Below are positions 15,855-24,061 of a DNA stretch of 36,594 nt, piece after piece. The notes beneath the pieces are model-generated. The model saw only the letters and a list, made by a program, of their open reading frames with translations, made no database searches and was not told the origin of the DNA. How positions within the stretch are numbered: position 1 is the first letter of the stretch; every line of letters begins with the position of its first letter. Source of the stretch: RGIG5579 sp045543495 (GTDB lineage Bacteria > Bacillota > Clostridia > Oscillospirales > SIG627); assembly GCA_045543495.1 (NCBI GenBank), contig JAZQMO010000061.1:1-36594 (forward strand), given 5' to 3'. Position numbers and translations under genes: made by a program.

Positions 15855-16679
15855 ATGTCCACCCTCACCTTTCTTTCGGGGGTGACCGACCACCAAATGA
15901 TGAGTGCGGTGCTTCTGACTCCCCGCTTCACCGTGGTGATCGACGGGGGAATGGAGGCCGATGCCGTTGCCCTTTCCGATTACCTTCGGGAAAATGGGAG
16001 AGATGGGGTGGATGCTTGGTTTTTCACCCATCCCCATCAGGATCACATCGGTACCTTTTTGGCTCTGTACCGAAAATCTCCCGCCATTCTCAAGGGAAGG
16101 GTCTGCTGCCGCTTTCCCTCCCCCGAGCGCCTGTTTTCTTCCCCTTCCCACAGCGAAGAGGAGCGAGAGCTGTGGCGGGAGCTTTTGGGGTATCTTACGG
16201 GGAGCCTTGCCCCTCGGCACCATTTGCTTCAAAGAGGGGATCGCTTTGTTTTTGACGATGTGACCCTTTCGGTGCCGTGGGTCTTTGAGGAGAGCCTTTC
16301 CTTCCCCCGCAATTTTGTCAACAATTCCTCCTCGGTCTTTTTGCTCTCGGGGGAGAAACATTCTGTTTTGATCCTCGGGGATCTCGGGCTGGACGGGGGC
16401 GATGAAATGCTGAAGCGGATCTCACCCACGGAGCTTTTTGCCGATTACACCCAGCTTTCTCACCACGGGCAGCTTGGCCTGTCCGAGGCGGCCTACCGTG
16501 CCATTTGTCCTAAAAAATGCATTTGGCCGACCCCCGATAAAATTTGGCGCAATCTCGGCCCCGAGGGGGAGGGGAGCGGCAAATGGCGGTGTCGGGAGAC
16601 CATGGATTGGATGGATCGCATCGGCGTTCGGGAGCACTTTTTCACCAAGGACCAAAGGGTTACCGTGCCTTTATCATAA
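15855..16679 (+). CDS. MBL-fold metallohydrolase (ComEC-type lactamase domain)
   Basis: A 274-residue protein with the metallo-beta-lactamase signature HPHQDHIG at residues 59-66, which binds two metal ions. The later GDLGLDGGDEML supplies the aspartate and LSHHGQ the final histidines. The order and spacing resemble the soluble domain of ComEC/Rec2 and related stand-alone hydrolases rather than glyoxalase II. No membrane segments or signal peptide are visible. The ATG follows the phosphatase stop codon without a gap, and GAGGATGAAG within the end of that gene is the likely ribosome site. The substrate is unknown; a phosphodiester is plausible from the family. Confidence 0.85.
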   Translation: MSTLTFLSGVTDHQMMSAVLLTPRFTVVIDGGMEADAVALSDYLRENGRDGVDAWFFTHPHQDHIGTFLALYRKSPAILKGRVCCRFPSPERLFSSPSHSEEERELWRELLGYLTGSLAPRHHLLQRGDRFVFDDVTLSVPWVFEESLSFPRNFVNNSSSVFLLSGEKHSVLILGDLGLDGGDEMLKRISPTELFADYTQLSHHGQLGLSEAAYRAICPKKCIWPTPDKIWRNLGPEGEGSGKWRCRETMDWMDRIGVREHFFTKDQRVTVPLS

Positions 16680-16690
16680 ATGACACAAAA

Positions 16691-16720
16691 GCCCCTTTCC
16701 GTTTCGGAAAGGGGCTTTTT
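16691..16720 (+). terminator. Intrinsic terminator after the MBL gene
   Basis: Arms GCCCCTTTCC and GGAAAGGGGC around loop GTTTC, followed by five T. Between it and the rpe promoter (16721-16829) nothing further is recognisable. Confidence 0.95.
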
Positions 16721-16829
16721 ACACGCCGCAAGGGAGAGGGAATGGGGGTTGGAGTCCTTTGTTTTCCACATCGGTCCCTCTTTTGCAACGGGATCGGAAA
16801 AAATAGGGGGTACATCTTTTGAAAAAGTG

Positions 16830-16858
16830 TTGCACCCAAATTTATTTTATGATATAAT
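16830..16858 (+). promoter_or_regulatory. Predicted promoter of rpe
   Basis: TTGCAC (16830-16835), a 17-base spacer and a perfect TATAAT (16853-16858). Confidence 0.8.
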
Positions 16859-16914
16859 TTCCAAGGTGTCACCCGCTGACACGAAGACAAAAAATGAAAA
16901 TAGGAGTTTTTGAA

Positions 16915-17559
16915 ATGATTAAGCTTGCTCCCTCCCTTTTGGCGGCAGATTTTGCTTGCCTTGGAGAAGAAATTAAAAAAGTACATGAAAATGGCGCAGA
17001 GTACCTCCATCTGGATGTGATGGACGGTATGTTCGTTCCCAATATCTCCCTGGGACCGGGGATGATCGCTTCCCTTCGCAAGGTGAGCGATATTGTGTTT
17101 GATGTTCACCTGATGATTCAGGATCCCATTCGTTATATTGACGATTTCGCCAAGGCAGGCGCCGATATCATCACCTTCCATTATGAGGCTTGTGACAATC
17201 ACAAGGAAGTGATCGACAAGATCCATTCCTACGGCATCCGTGCCGGTATGAGTGTGAAGCCCTATACCGATGCCAACCTGATGGTTCCCTTCCTGCCCGA
17301 TCTGGAGCTTGCTCTTGTTATGAGCGTTCAGCCCGGCTTCGGCGGTCAGAAGTTTATGATGGATGCTATGCCCAATCTGGAAAAGCTCAATGCTGCCATC
17401 AAGGCTCTCGGCAAGGAAATGGATCTGGAGGTGGACGGCGGTATCAATCTGGAAACCGCAAACATCGTGAAGGAGCGTGGCGCCAATGTTTTGGTTGCAG
17501 GCTCTGCCGTATTCGGTGCCAAGGATGTTGCCGCTACCGTTCGTGATTTCTTAAAATAA
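16915..17559 (+). CDS. rpe: Ribulose-phosphate 3-epimerase
   Basis: A 214-residue TIM-barrel enzyme that interconverts ribulose 5-phosphate and xylulose 5-phosphate in the pentose phosphate pathway. The signature strands are all present: LAPSLLAADFACLG at the N-terminus, HLDVMDGMFVPNIS with the catalytic aspartate and metal site, DVHLMI, MSVQPGFGGQKF, and EVDGGIN with the second catalytic aspartate. VLVAGSAVFG is the phosphate-binding loop. The start at 16915 is chosen because AGGAG lies eight bases before it; an in-frame ATG seven codons earlier overlaps this ribosome site and would add residues not found in the family. A strong promoter precedes it, so it is probably transcribed alone. Confidence 0.97.
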   Translation: MIKLAPSLLAADFACLGEEIKKVHENGAEYLHLDVMDGMFVPNISLGPGMIASLRKVSDIVFDVHLMIQDPIRYIDDFAKAGADIITFHYEACDNHKEVIDKIHSYGIRAGMSVKPYTDANLMVPFLPDLELALVMSVQPGFGGQKFMMDAMPNLEKLNAAIKALGKEMDLEVDGGINLETANIVKERGANVLVAGSAVFGAKDVAATVRDFLK

Positions 17560-17587
17560 CTGACTTTCTTTTGAAAAAGAAAGTCAG
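17560..17587. repeat. Inverted repeat just after rpe
   Basis: CTGACTTTCTTT and AAAGAAAGTCAG form a perfect 12-bp stem with loop TGAA directly after the rpe stop codon. There is no clear T-tract, so it may be a 3' stability hairpin. Its right arm belongs to the first unit of the following tandem repeat. Confidence 0.7.
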
Positions 17588-17860
17588 CAAAGAAAACTTT
17601 TAGGCTGATTTGCAAACACCAAGAAAAAGGTGCTTGCCAAAGCATTACCGTGACCAAGGAAAGTCAGCAAAGAAAACTTTCGATTTCGGTCTGCAAACAC
17701 CAAGAACAGAGTGCTTGCCAAAGCCCTACCGTGATCAAGGAAAGTCAGCAAAGAAAACTTTCGATTTCGGTCTGCAAAAGTCAAGGACAGAGTGCTTGCC
17801 AAAGCCCTACCGTGACCAAGGAAAGTCAGCAAAGGAAGCTTTTGGTTCAATTTACATAAC
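17578..17860. repeat. ~81-bp direct repeat, three full units and a partial fourth
   Basis: Units start with AAGTCAGCAAAGAAAACTTT at 17581, 17661, 17742 and (degenerate) 17823, spacing 80-81 bases. Units 2 and 3 are nearly identical; unit 1 differs in its middle and the fourth fades after ~25 bases. Internal conserved words include GTGCTTGCCAAAGC and CTACCGTGA. There is no constant-repeat/variable-spacer pattern, so this is not CRISPR. Short frames through the block simply follow the repeat and are not called. Confidence 0.9.
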
Positions 17861-17890
17861 AAAAAGGTGTGTGAATTTTCACACACCTTT
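17861..17890. terminator. Bidirectional terminator after spoVT
   Basis: AAAAAGGTGTGTGA and its complement TCACACACCTTTTT form a 14-bp stem with a four-base loop. The outer A/T arms give a U-tract both ways; on the minus strand it follows the spoVT stop codon directly. Confidence 0.85.
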
Positions 17891-17892
17891 TT

Positions 17893-18408
17893 TCATTCCT
17901 CCAGCTGGCGACCTAAAAAGATTCCCGCTGTTTGGATCAGCGCCTTTTCCGTCTCGCCGACCTCCTTCAGCTCTTGCTTCAAGCACGCCACACCGCCAAT
18001 GATATCTCCCTCGGAGACAATGGGCATCATAGAGGATACATACCACCCTTCAGGCCCCATAGGGATCCGCATGGCCCCCATGGAGTAGGTGAACATCTGA
18101 CGGCTCTCCAGCATCCGCTCCGCCTCAGGGCCGATCTTCTGATCGATCACCGTCTTTTTCGGAACGCCCGCACAAGCGATCACCGCATCCCGATCAAATA
18201 CCGTCACCACGATCCCCAAGCTCTTGTGCAGCGTGTCGCAGTAGCTCTGCGCCTCACCCAGCATTTCCCCCACAGGCGAATACTTCTTGAAAATAACCTC
18301 CCCCTCCCGATCCGTGTAGATCTCCAAAGGGTCGCCTTCTCTTATCCTCATCGTGCGCCGGATTTCTTTGGGAATAACCACACGCCCAAGGTCGTCTGTT
18401 CGTGTCAA
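17893..18408 (-). pseudogene. spoVT: spoVT, 5' end cut off by the mobile element
   Basis: This encodes the stage V sporulation regulator SpoVT except for its first residues. B. subtilis SpoVT, as I recall it, begins MKATGIVRRIDDLGRVVIPK. Here the match starts only at R-T-D-D-L-G-R-V-V-I-P-K; before it the frame reads K-V-F-C-E-Y-L-T and then hits a stop codon (18429-18427). The rest is intact: AbrB-type DNA-binding domain (to ~50) and a GAF-like domain to the C-terminus with GRQLEE. Only a TTG at 18408 could start the remnant, and no ribosome site precedes it. The lost residues form the first strand of the DNA-binding domain, so the remnant is probably inactive unless the element is excised. 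The exact wild-type sequence of this strain is not visible. Confidence 0.85.
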
Positions 18409-18513
18409 GTATTCACAAAAAACTTTTTACTGGTAATTTAATCCGCATAATTACGAGGTTTTTCGATATTTTCCTTAACCAACATATAAAAATCCTGGTT
18501 GATACCTCGCGCA

Positions 18514-18542
18514 ATTATAACACAAAAAATCAGCAAGATCAA
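18514..18542 (-). promoter_or_regulatory. Possible outward promoter at the element end
   Basis: On the minus strand TTGATC (18542-18537), 17 bases and a perfect TATAAT (18519-18514) point towards the spoVT remnant. It overlaps the terminator hairpin of the recombinase operon. Between it and spoVT lies only a 15-codon frame starting at an ATG with a weak AGGA site. Confidence 0.45.
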
Positions 18543-18558
18543 AAATCCTGCTGATTTT
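18526..18558 (-). terminator. Terminator of the recombinase operon
   Basis: On the minus strand AAAATCAGCA pairs with TGCTGATTTT around a 13-base loop, followed by a T-rich tract. It lies 4 bases after the last small gene. Confidence 0.75.
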
Positions 18559-18562
18559 CTTC

Positions 18563-18712
18563 TTAACGTCTTATAAGATAATCATATCTGCGATACATAT
18601 CCCAGACCGGAACCTTAATAAACTCATCAAGCATTTTCTGCAATGTTCCTTTTGATATCGTATTCTCCAGTTGCTCTTTAGTAGCAACACGCATATATAC
18701 TGCAACTTTCAT
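18563..18712 (-). CDS. Small protein resembling a serine recombinase N-terminus
   Basis: A 49-residue protein beginning MKVAVYMRVATKEQLE, which matches the first strand and the R-V-S/A-T loop of serine recombinases (compare IAIYLRLSLED in its neighbour). The residue at the catalytic serine position is alanine. After residue 16 the similarity ends; the rest (LDEFIKVPVWDMYRRYDYL) is not like a resolvase catalytic core. It overlaps the upstream recombinase stop codon as ATGA and has GGAGGTG at a good distance, so it is translated with the operon. It might be a relic or a small partner that binds the recombinases; neither is shown by the sequence. Confidence 0.75.
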   Translation of the reverse strand: MKVAVYMRVATKEQLENTISKGTLQKMLDEFIKVPVWDMYRRYDYLIRR

Positions 18713-20295
18713 ATCGCATTCACCTCCAAATAGTCTGAAAAGTCACACTCAAATTTCCATTGGATGCGGAGCTCATCATTACCATAGACAATCACGCTCT
18801 CTATATCATCGTACATCCTCGGTCTTAATTCTTCATCCGAATAATCAGAAAGTTTTACTATGGTCTTAACTTCCTGCATCGCCTTACTTTCTTTACGCAG
18901 ATCAGCTAGTACTTCCTCAATCTCTTTTTCAACGGTCTCTAACTGCGTCTGCAGTTTACTTCGCTCTCTTGATAATTCTTCCTTTTTTCGTAGAAATTCC
19001 TCTCTGCTCAACTTATCATCACGGTATTGCTCATACAGGGACGCTGCTTCTCCAGAAAGCCCTTTTATTTGCACACCAAGAGATTTCTGTTTGGTCTTTA
19101 ACGGCGAAAGCAAGTCTACTGATGATTCTTCCTTTTTCTTTTTGTATGCCTCAGAGATCAAGTTTATTTGATGTCTATAAATCGTAAAAACCGTGTCCTC
19201 AATGGCAGTGCGACTCCATCGAATACCGGTGCATAGCGCCCCGGGAATATAAAGAGGTGTCGCACACGAGTAATATTCATCTGTTCCAAACGTTTTTCGT
19301 AGACGGCGCCCACAATGTCCACAGTAATAAATCCTATCACGTTTATCTGAGGAAACTCTGACGTGACTTCTGACCTTTCTCAGCGAATCATTAGCTGCAT
19401 AGTACTCCTCGTGAGTAACAATTGCTTCGTGCATTCCTTCATTAATAACGTAGTCCTCAGGAGCATAGCGTGTTTGTGCTTTGGCACGAATGGTTTCATT
19501 TCCGCATTTAAAAGATACCATAGCCCCGGTGTATTTATAATCCTTAATGATTCGAATGACTGCCTGATGACTCCACATGATATCGTTCGTCATGTTTTTT
19601 CGCTTTTTTGTCTTTTTCGTCTGCATCGGAGTAGGTACTCCTCGCTCATTGAGTATCCTTGCAATCTCGGTGGACTTTTTGCCCTCAATGACCCATAAGA
19701 ATATGCTTCTAACTATCGGCGCGGTTTCCGGATCGGGAATCATCTGATGTTTTTGTCCCTTTGGTTTAGTATAACCATAAGGACAGTGTGATACATACTT
19801 TCCCTTTTTCATAAGCATATGCTGAGATGCTTTTACCTTTCTTGAAATGTCTGCACTATATAACTCGTGCATAAAATTCTTGAAAGCAACATCAATCCCA
19901 CCCGTCGAACCAATATACTTATTGCTATCATAGTTATCGTTAACAGCAATGAAGCGGACACCCAAATACGGAAAAATATGCTCCAAATAGTCTCCGCCAT
20001 CTATATAGTTTCTTGCGAATCGTGAGAGATCTTTAACAATTATACAGGTGATTTCACCGGAGCGCACAAGCTTGATCATTTCTTTAAAAGCAGGTCGCTC
20101 AAAATTTGTACCCGAATATCCGTCATCAACAAACTCACGAGTTTTAATATCTCGTAGGATAGGGTCAGCCTGAATAAATTTGGAGATAATACTCCTTTGA
20201 CTGGTGATGCTGTTACTCTCATCCCTTGATGAATTGCGTGAGTCAGCATCTTCTAATGAGAGTCGAAGATATATCGCTATCATTTTATTCGCCAC
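18709..20295 (-). CDS. Large serine recombinase 3
   Basis: A 528-residue large serine recombinase that catalyses site-specific DNA strand exchange through a serine-DNA link. The resolvase domain (about 5-160) has IAIYLRLSLEDADS with catalytic serine 13, VDDGYSGTNFERPAF, and VKDLSRFARNYIDGGDYLE. A recombinase domain follows (GYTKPKG, NERGVPTP), then a zinc ribbon (YYCGHCGRRLRK with a second CATPLYIPGALC pair) and a coiled coil rich in K and E (about 380-470). The GTG at 20295 is preferred because AGGAGG lies eight bases in front; an ATG four codons later fits less well. The stop codon of recombinase 2 abuts this GTG, giving coupled translation. Confidence 0.93.
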   Translation of the reverse strand: MANKMIAIYLRLSLEDADSRNSSRDESNSITSQRSIISKFIQADPILRDIKTREFVDDGYSGTNFERPAFKEMIKLVRSGEITCIIVKDLSRFARNYIDGGDYLEHIFPYLGVRFIAVNDNYDSNKYIGSTGGIDVAFKNFMHELYSADISRKVKASQHMLMKKGKYVSHCPYGYTKPKGQKHQMIPDPETAPIVRSIFLWVIEGKKSTEIARILNERGVPTPMQTKKTKKRKNMTNDIMWSHQAVIRIIKDYKYTGAMVSFKCGNETIRAKAQTRYAPEDYVINEGMHEAIVTHEEYYAANDSLRKVRSHVRVSSDKRDRIYYCGHCGRRLRKTFGTDEYYSCATPLYIPGALCTGIRWSRTAIEDTVFTIYRHQINLISEAYKKKKEESSVDLLSPLKTKQKSLGVQIKGLSGEAASLYEQYRDDKLSREEFLRKKEELSRERSKLQTQLETVEKEIEEVLADLRKESKAMQEVKTIVKLSDYSDEELRPRMYDDIESVIVYGNDELRIQWKFECDFSDYLEVNAI

Positions 20296-22011
20296 TTAAG
20301 CAACCTCCTTTCGAATTCGTTCACACTCACTAAACATCTCCTCAAACTCAAGCATATACTTGAATTTGACATCCAATGAACCATCAGCATGAAATCGGAT
20401 TTCCTCAACCATTGCCGATATCATTTCAGAAGTTAATGCTGACGCCTTATAATATTGATTAACAAGTGAATTCCACTTTCTCGCACCGGTTTCGGTCTTT
20501 CTAACCCTTTGCTTAACGGATTCCATCTCACGAATACTTGCCTCAAGCTTAGAGATTTCCTCTTGGTAAGTCTCCCGCGCAAATAGGTACTCTTTTTGAG
20601 ATAATATGCCGTCTTTGAAATCTGTGTAAACCTGTGAAAAAAGTTTTTTCTTTTTTGCAAGTTGCTCTCTTAGCCCCTTAATTTGCTCCAATGGTGCGCT
20701 TATTTTGCTCTTTTCTTTTTCAAGAGCTATTAGGGCCAACAATGTCTGCTGAGTATCCAGAAATAAATCCATCTGCTTACGTAGAACATCCAGTACGATG
20801 TTATCGAGATCATCTGCTCTTATACTCTTTTTGGGACAAGCGGAATCACCCAATTCAATGTTTTCAGGGCATTTATAGTTATAATAGTCTTTTACCGTAC
20901 CATCCTTTTTGGGCTTGGAATAGTTGCGAACATATTTCAGCACACGCCCACAATCAGCGCACCTAAGCACTGAGCCATAAGGATTTGGTCTTTTAGGAAG
21001 ATGGGAATACTTGCCATGCGTTTCTTTTGCTGCCTTTGAGCCCATCTCATTTACTTTCTGAACCTTATCCCAAAGCACACTGTCGATAATAGGCTCATGA
21101 GTGTCTTCAACAACATCCCATTCTGAGCTGTCCGTCCAGTGAAACTTCTCGCCCTTATATAGGCACTGTGCACTACGACCTTGAGCGAGATTTCCAATAT
21201 AAACAACATTAAGAAGCAAATCTGTTAGAACGTGTCTATTCCAGGGCAATGCACTGCCTTTTTTATTGTTATTGGTGATAATCCCTCTTTCAAAGCGCAG
21301 TCTCCCTGGTGAGGGATATCCCTTATCATTCAATATCTTGCACATGGCCGCAATTCCTAAACCTTGTGCTCTTAGTTCAAATATCTCAACAACAATCGGC
21401 GCTATTTCTGGGTCTATAATAAGCCGATTACGGTTAGATGGATCTTTAAGATAGCCATACGGTGCATAATTCCCGATATACTCACCACGAATCCGTTTAT
21501 CCTTCATTGTAGAGCAGATTTTCTTTGATATGTCTTTTGCATACATATCATTTACAAGATTTTTCAGAGATGCAGCAAGCATTTCGCTTGCGTTTGCTGA
21601 CTGACTATCGTAACCATCGTTCACGGAAATAAAGCGAATGCCCAGAAAAGGAAATATACGTTCAAGGTATTCGCCTGTTTCAACGTAGTTTCTACCTAAT
21701 CTCGAAAAATCCTTTACCACGATGCAATCGATGCGACCTTTTCTTACATCTTGTATAAGTTTTGTAAATGCAGGTCGCTCATAATCGGTTCCAGTATAAC
21801 CATTGTCTGTATAGACCTCTTTAATTTCCAGATACGGATGATTAGCAACATACTCCCTTAGTAGAAATTCCTGATTTTCAAGAGAGTCGGCGTCTTCTTT
21901 GCCATTATCTTCTACAGATAAACGGACATACAGGGCGGTGGAGAATACATCATAGCGCTTTTTTGAGGGTGAGGATGTTTGAACACCGGCTTTTCTTGAA
22001 ATACGTGCCAC
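20296..22011 (-). CDS. Large serine recombinase 2
   Basis: A 571-residue large serine recombinase. About 25 basic residues precede the resolvase domain, in which ALYVRLSVEDNG carries serine 32. The arginine-rich active-site pieces YTDNGYTGTDYERPAF and VKDFSRLGRNYVETGEYLE follow. Next come a recombinase domain (GYLKDPSNRNRL), a zinc ribbon (LRCADCGRVLKY with CPENIELGDSACPKK), and a coiled coil around residues 430-500. GTG is the start, with GGAGGTG in front; it overlaps the upstream TAG stop as TAGTG. The three recombinases differ throughout, so they are old paralogues rather than a recent duplication. They may act together on one attachment site pair. Confidence 0.93.
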   Translation of the reverse strand: MARISRKAGVQTSSPSKKRYDVFSTALYVRLSVEDNGKEDADSLENQEFLLREYVANHPYLEIKEVYTDNGYTGTDYERPAFTKLIQDVRKGRIDCIVVKDFSRLGRNYVETGEYLERIFPFLGIRFISVNDGYDSQSANASEMLAASLKNLVNDMYAKDISKKICSTMKDKRIRGEYIGNYAPYGYLKDPSNRNRLIIDPEIAPIVVEIFELRAQGLGIAAMCKILNDKGYPSPGRLRFERGIITNNNKKGSALPWNRHVLTDLLLNVVYIGNLAQGRSAQCLYKGEKFHWTDSSEWDVVEDTHEPIIDSVLWDKVQKVNEMGSKAAKETHGKYSHLPKRPNPYGSVLRCADCGRVLKYVRNYSKPKKDGTVKDYYNYKCPENIELGDSACPKKSIRADDLDNIVLDVLRKQMDLFLDTQQTLLALIALEKEKSKISAPLEQIKGLREQLAKKKKLFSQVYTDFKDGILSQKEYLFARETYQEEISKLEASIREMESVKQRVRKTETGARKWNSLVNQYYKASALTSEMISAMVEEIRFHADGSLDVKFKYMLEFEEMFSECERIRKEVA

Positions 22012-23696
22012 TATACCACCTCCAGTTTAGGAAATACCAGAACTTTAAGTTCTCGCTCTCTTTCGCGTATGAAGCTCATTATTTCTTCAATTTGGTCCCC
22101 ACATCGGAAAATGATTTCAACACGAGGATCTTCCTCATATATGTTGATTCTCTCAACGAGATGTATAACCATTTGTCTTGTGAGCTTGTCCACATTTTCA
22201 TACTGCCGAAATTGCTCAATCCAGGACTGCTGTGTTGAGAGCCCTTCTAATATTTCTCTTCTTTTTTTGTTAAGTTCCTCAATAGCTGCATTGGCAGCAT
22301 CGATTCTGTCGCTAAGCTCTGACTTTAGAGACATATATTCTTCCTTATCCAAAAGGCCAGACTGAAGATCCTCATATACTCCCAGTCTCAAAACACCATT
22401 TCGACGTACAATTTCTTGTTGAATATCAATGCTCGCGTCAAGTTGCTTGAGCTTATGCTTTTCCCATGCAAGTGCCTCGAATTGTCTCATTGCTTTATCA
22501 GCATCAAGCAGTAAATTAATGTGCTGTCTGATAGTATCAAACACAACACTTTCTAAAACATCTTCTCGAATAGTGTGTTTGCTACACTTCAGCTTATCCG
22601 ACTTGTTAGCACTACAAACATAGTAGACATATTTCTTTCCTGAATAGCGCACAGTTTTTCTAACCGCTGTGGCACCACAGTCTCCACAATATATTCTACC
22701 TCCAAAGATGGGAACCTCATCTTGCCCAACATAACTATGGGTATCCTCTTTTAGAAGAGCTTGAACCATTTCAAAATCTCGGATAGATATTATTGCTTCA
22801 TGGGTGTTTTCAACACGATACCATTCGCTTTTATCTCTCTTAATTTCAGTTCTTGTTTTAAAATTGGGCGTACATCGTTTACCTTGCACTGTTACCCCAA
22901 TATATATTTCATCTGTCAAAATGCGCCTAACGGAGCCATGACTCCAAATTGCCTTCGTTGCTGTTTGAAAGTTTGTGGAGTAATTACATCCAAGAAGCTT
23001 TTTATATTCTGCCGGTGACGGGATACCCAACTCATTCAATCTTTTTGCGATATTTTGGGGACTTAATCCGTCAATCTTCCATCTAAAAATATCCTTCACT
23101 ATTTCAGATGCATAAGGATCTACAACAAGTTTGTTTTTATTCTCACGATCTTTTACATAGCCAAATCGCGTAAAAGAAGAAGTAAAAGCACCGTTTTCCT
23201 TCTTCGTAATAAGACTAGAACGAATCTTGGCAGAAATATCGCGAACATAATAGTCATATACAAAACTGTTAATTGTAAAAGCTAAGTCATCAGAAGACGT
23301 CGCCGACATCGAATCATAGCCTTCATTTATTGTAATAAAGCGAACTCCCAATTTCGGGAAGATTTTCTCTTTGTATTTTCCTACCTCAATATAGTCTCGA
23401 CCAAAGCGAGACTGGTCTTTGACAATAACACAGTTAACTTTTCCAGCTTCAATATCATCCATCATTCGCTGGAAATCAGCTCGGTCAAAAGTTGACCCAC
23501 TTACGCCATCGTCCTTATACTCATCGTAAACTTCGAACTCAGGATGTTTTTTCAAAAAATTGTATATCAGCTGTCGTTGATTACTGATACTGTTACTTTC
23601 ATTCTTATCTCCTGAAGAATGCAAAAGGTCGCCATCCTCTTTCGATAAACGAAGATAAATGGCGACCCTAAATGTTTGGTCTATATGCGTATTCAT
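22011..23696 (-). CDS. Large serine recombinase 1
   Basis: A 561-residue large serine recombinase and the first gene of the operon. The resolvase domain carries VAIYLRLSKEDGD with serine 18, YKDDGVSGSTFDRADF, and VKDQSRFGRDYIEVGKYKE. The recombinase domain shows GYVKDRENKNKL and NELGIPSPAEYK, and the zinc ribbon IYCGDCGATAVRK with a later CSANKSDKLKC. A coiled coil lies around 410-480. The ATG at 23696 is chosen because GAGGAG lies seven bases in front; a longer frame exists upstream but overlaps the palindrome at 23716. The operon has its own promoter-like region with an extended -10 box. Confidence 0.93.
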   Translation of the reverse strand: MNTHIDQTFRVAIYLRLSKEDGDLLHSSGDKNESNSISNQRQLIYNFLKKHPEFEVYDEYKDDGVSGSTFDRADFQRMMDDIEAGKVNCVIVKDQSRFGRDYIEVGKYKEKIFPKLGVRFITINEGYDSMSATSSDDLAFTINSFVYDYYVRDISAKIRSSLITKKENGAFTSSFTRFGYVKDRENKNKLVVDPYASEIVKDIFRWKIDGLSPQNIAKRLNELGIPSPAEYKKLLGCNYSTNFQTATKAIWSHGSVRRILTDEIYIGVTVQGKRCTPNFKTRTEIKRDKSEWYRVENTHEAIISIRDFEMVQALLKEDTHSYVGQDEVPIFGGRIYCGDCGATAVRKTVRYSGKKYVYYVCSANKSDKLKCSKHTIREDVLESVVFDTIRQHINLLLDADKAMRQFEALAWEKHKLKQLDASIDIQQEIVRRNGVLRLGVYEDLQSGLLDKEEYMSLKSELSDRIDAANAAIEELNKKRREILEGLSTQQSWIEQFRQYENVDKLTRQMVIHLVERINIYEEDPRVEIIFRCGDQIEEIMSFIRERERELKVLVFPKLEVV

Positions 23697-23715
23697 AGCG
23701 CCACTCCTCTCTGTA

Positions 23716-23734
23716 TTATTCGAGATTCGAATAA
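23716..23734. promoter_or_regulatory. Palindromic candidate operator before the recombinase operon
   Basis: TTATTCGA-GAT-TCGAATAA is a perfect 8-3-8 inverted repeat between the predicted -10 box and the ribosome site of recombinase 1. Its core TATTCGA recurs at 24114-24120 and 24344-24350. A repressor or a recombinase could bind it. Confidence 0.55.
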
Positions 23735-23769
23735 ACAACTGGAGTTATCGCTGATTTTGTCCGTGCATC

Positions 23770-23775
23770 ATTATA
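23770..23775 (-). promoter_or_regulatory. Predicted extended -10 box of the recombinase operon
   Basis: Minus strand TG-T-TATAAT, a perfect extended -10 element 74 bases before the recombinase 1 start. No good -35 hexamer is visible at the usual distance. Confidence 0.55.
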
Positions 23776-23835
23776 ACACAGACTCTCAAAGAAATCCAGC
23801 CGTTTCATTAAAATGAATCATAGTAATTATTTCCA

Positions 23836-24051
23836 TTACATCGAAGCAATCATAGAGGTGAAGCTATCAGTAAGCGTCTTATCCTTACCTGCATAAGAGA
23901 CTCTTACAACAACATCTCCAACCTTAAAACAGTACGGATTTTTAATTTGCTCCACATAGGACTTTACTCGATCTTCTAATGGAAGGCTTCTATCTATAAC
24001 GACATCTCTGATGTCAACTAATTCCGACAAATCTGGTCTGGGTTCTTTCAT
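23836..24051 (-). CDS. DUF6870-like small protein
   Basis: A 71-residue protein. The stretch ELVDIRDVVIDRSLP and IKNPYCFKVGDVVVRVSYAGKD resemble small proteins (DUF6870) that I recall from clostridial conjugative elements; the function is unknown. It is acidic in the first half and has a beta-rich second half. GGAGGTG precedes the ATG at a somewhat long distance (11 bases). It lies between the recombinase operon and the GC-rich non-coding stretch and may have its own promoter. Its usual place next to the integration module suggests a role in excision control, but this is inference. Confidence 0.65.
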   Translation of the reverse strand: MKEPRPDLSELVDIRDVVIDRSLPLEDRVKSYVEQIKNPYCFKVGDVVVRVSYAGKDKTLTDSFTSMIASM

Positions 24052-24061
24052 AAATCATTAC

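Noticed and set aside
17578..17860. CRISPR array
   Set aside because: The whole ~81-base unit repeats, with no alternation of a constant repeat and unique spacers, and there are no cas genes.
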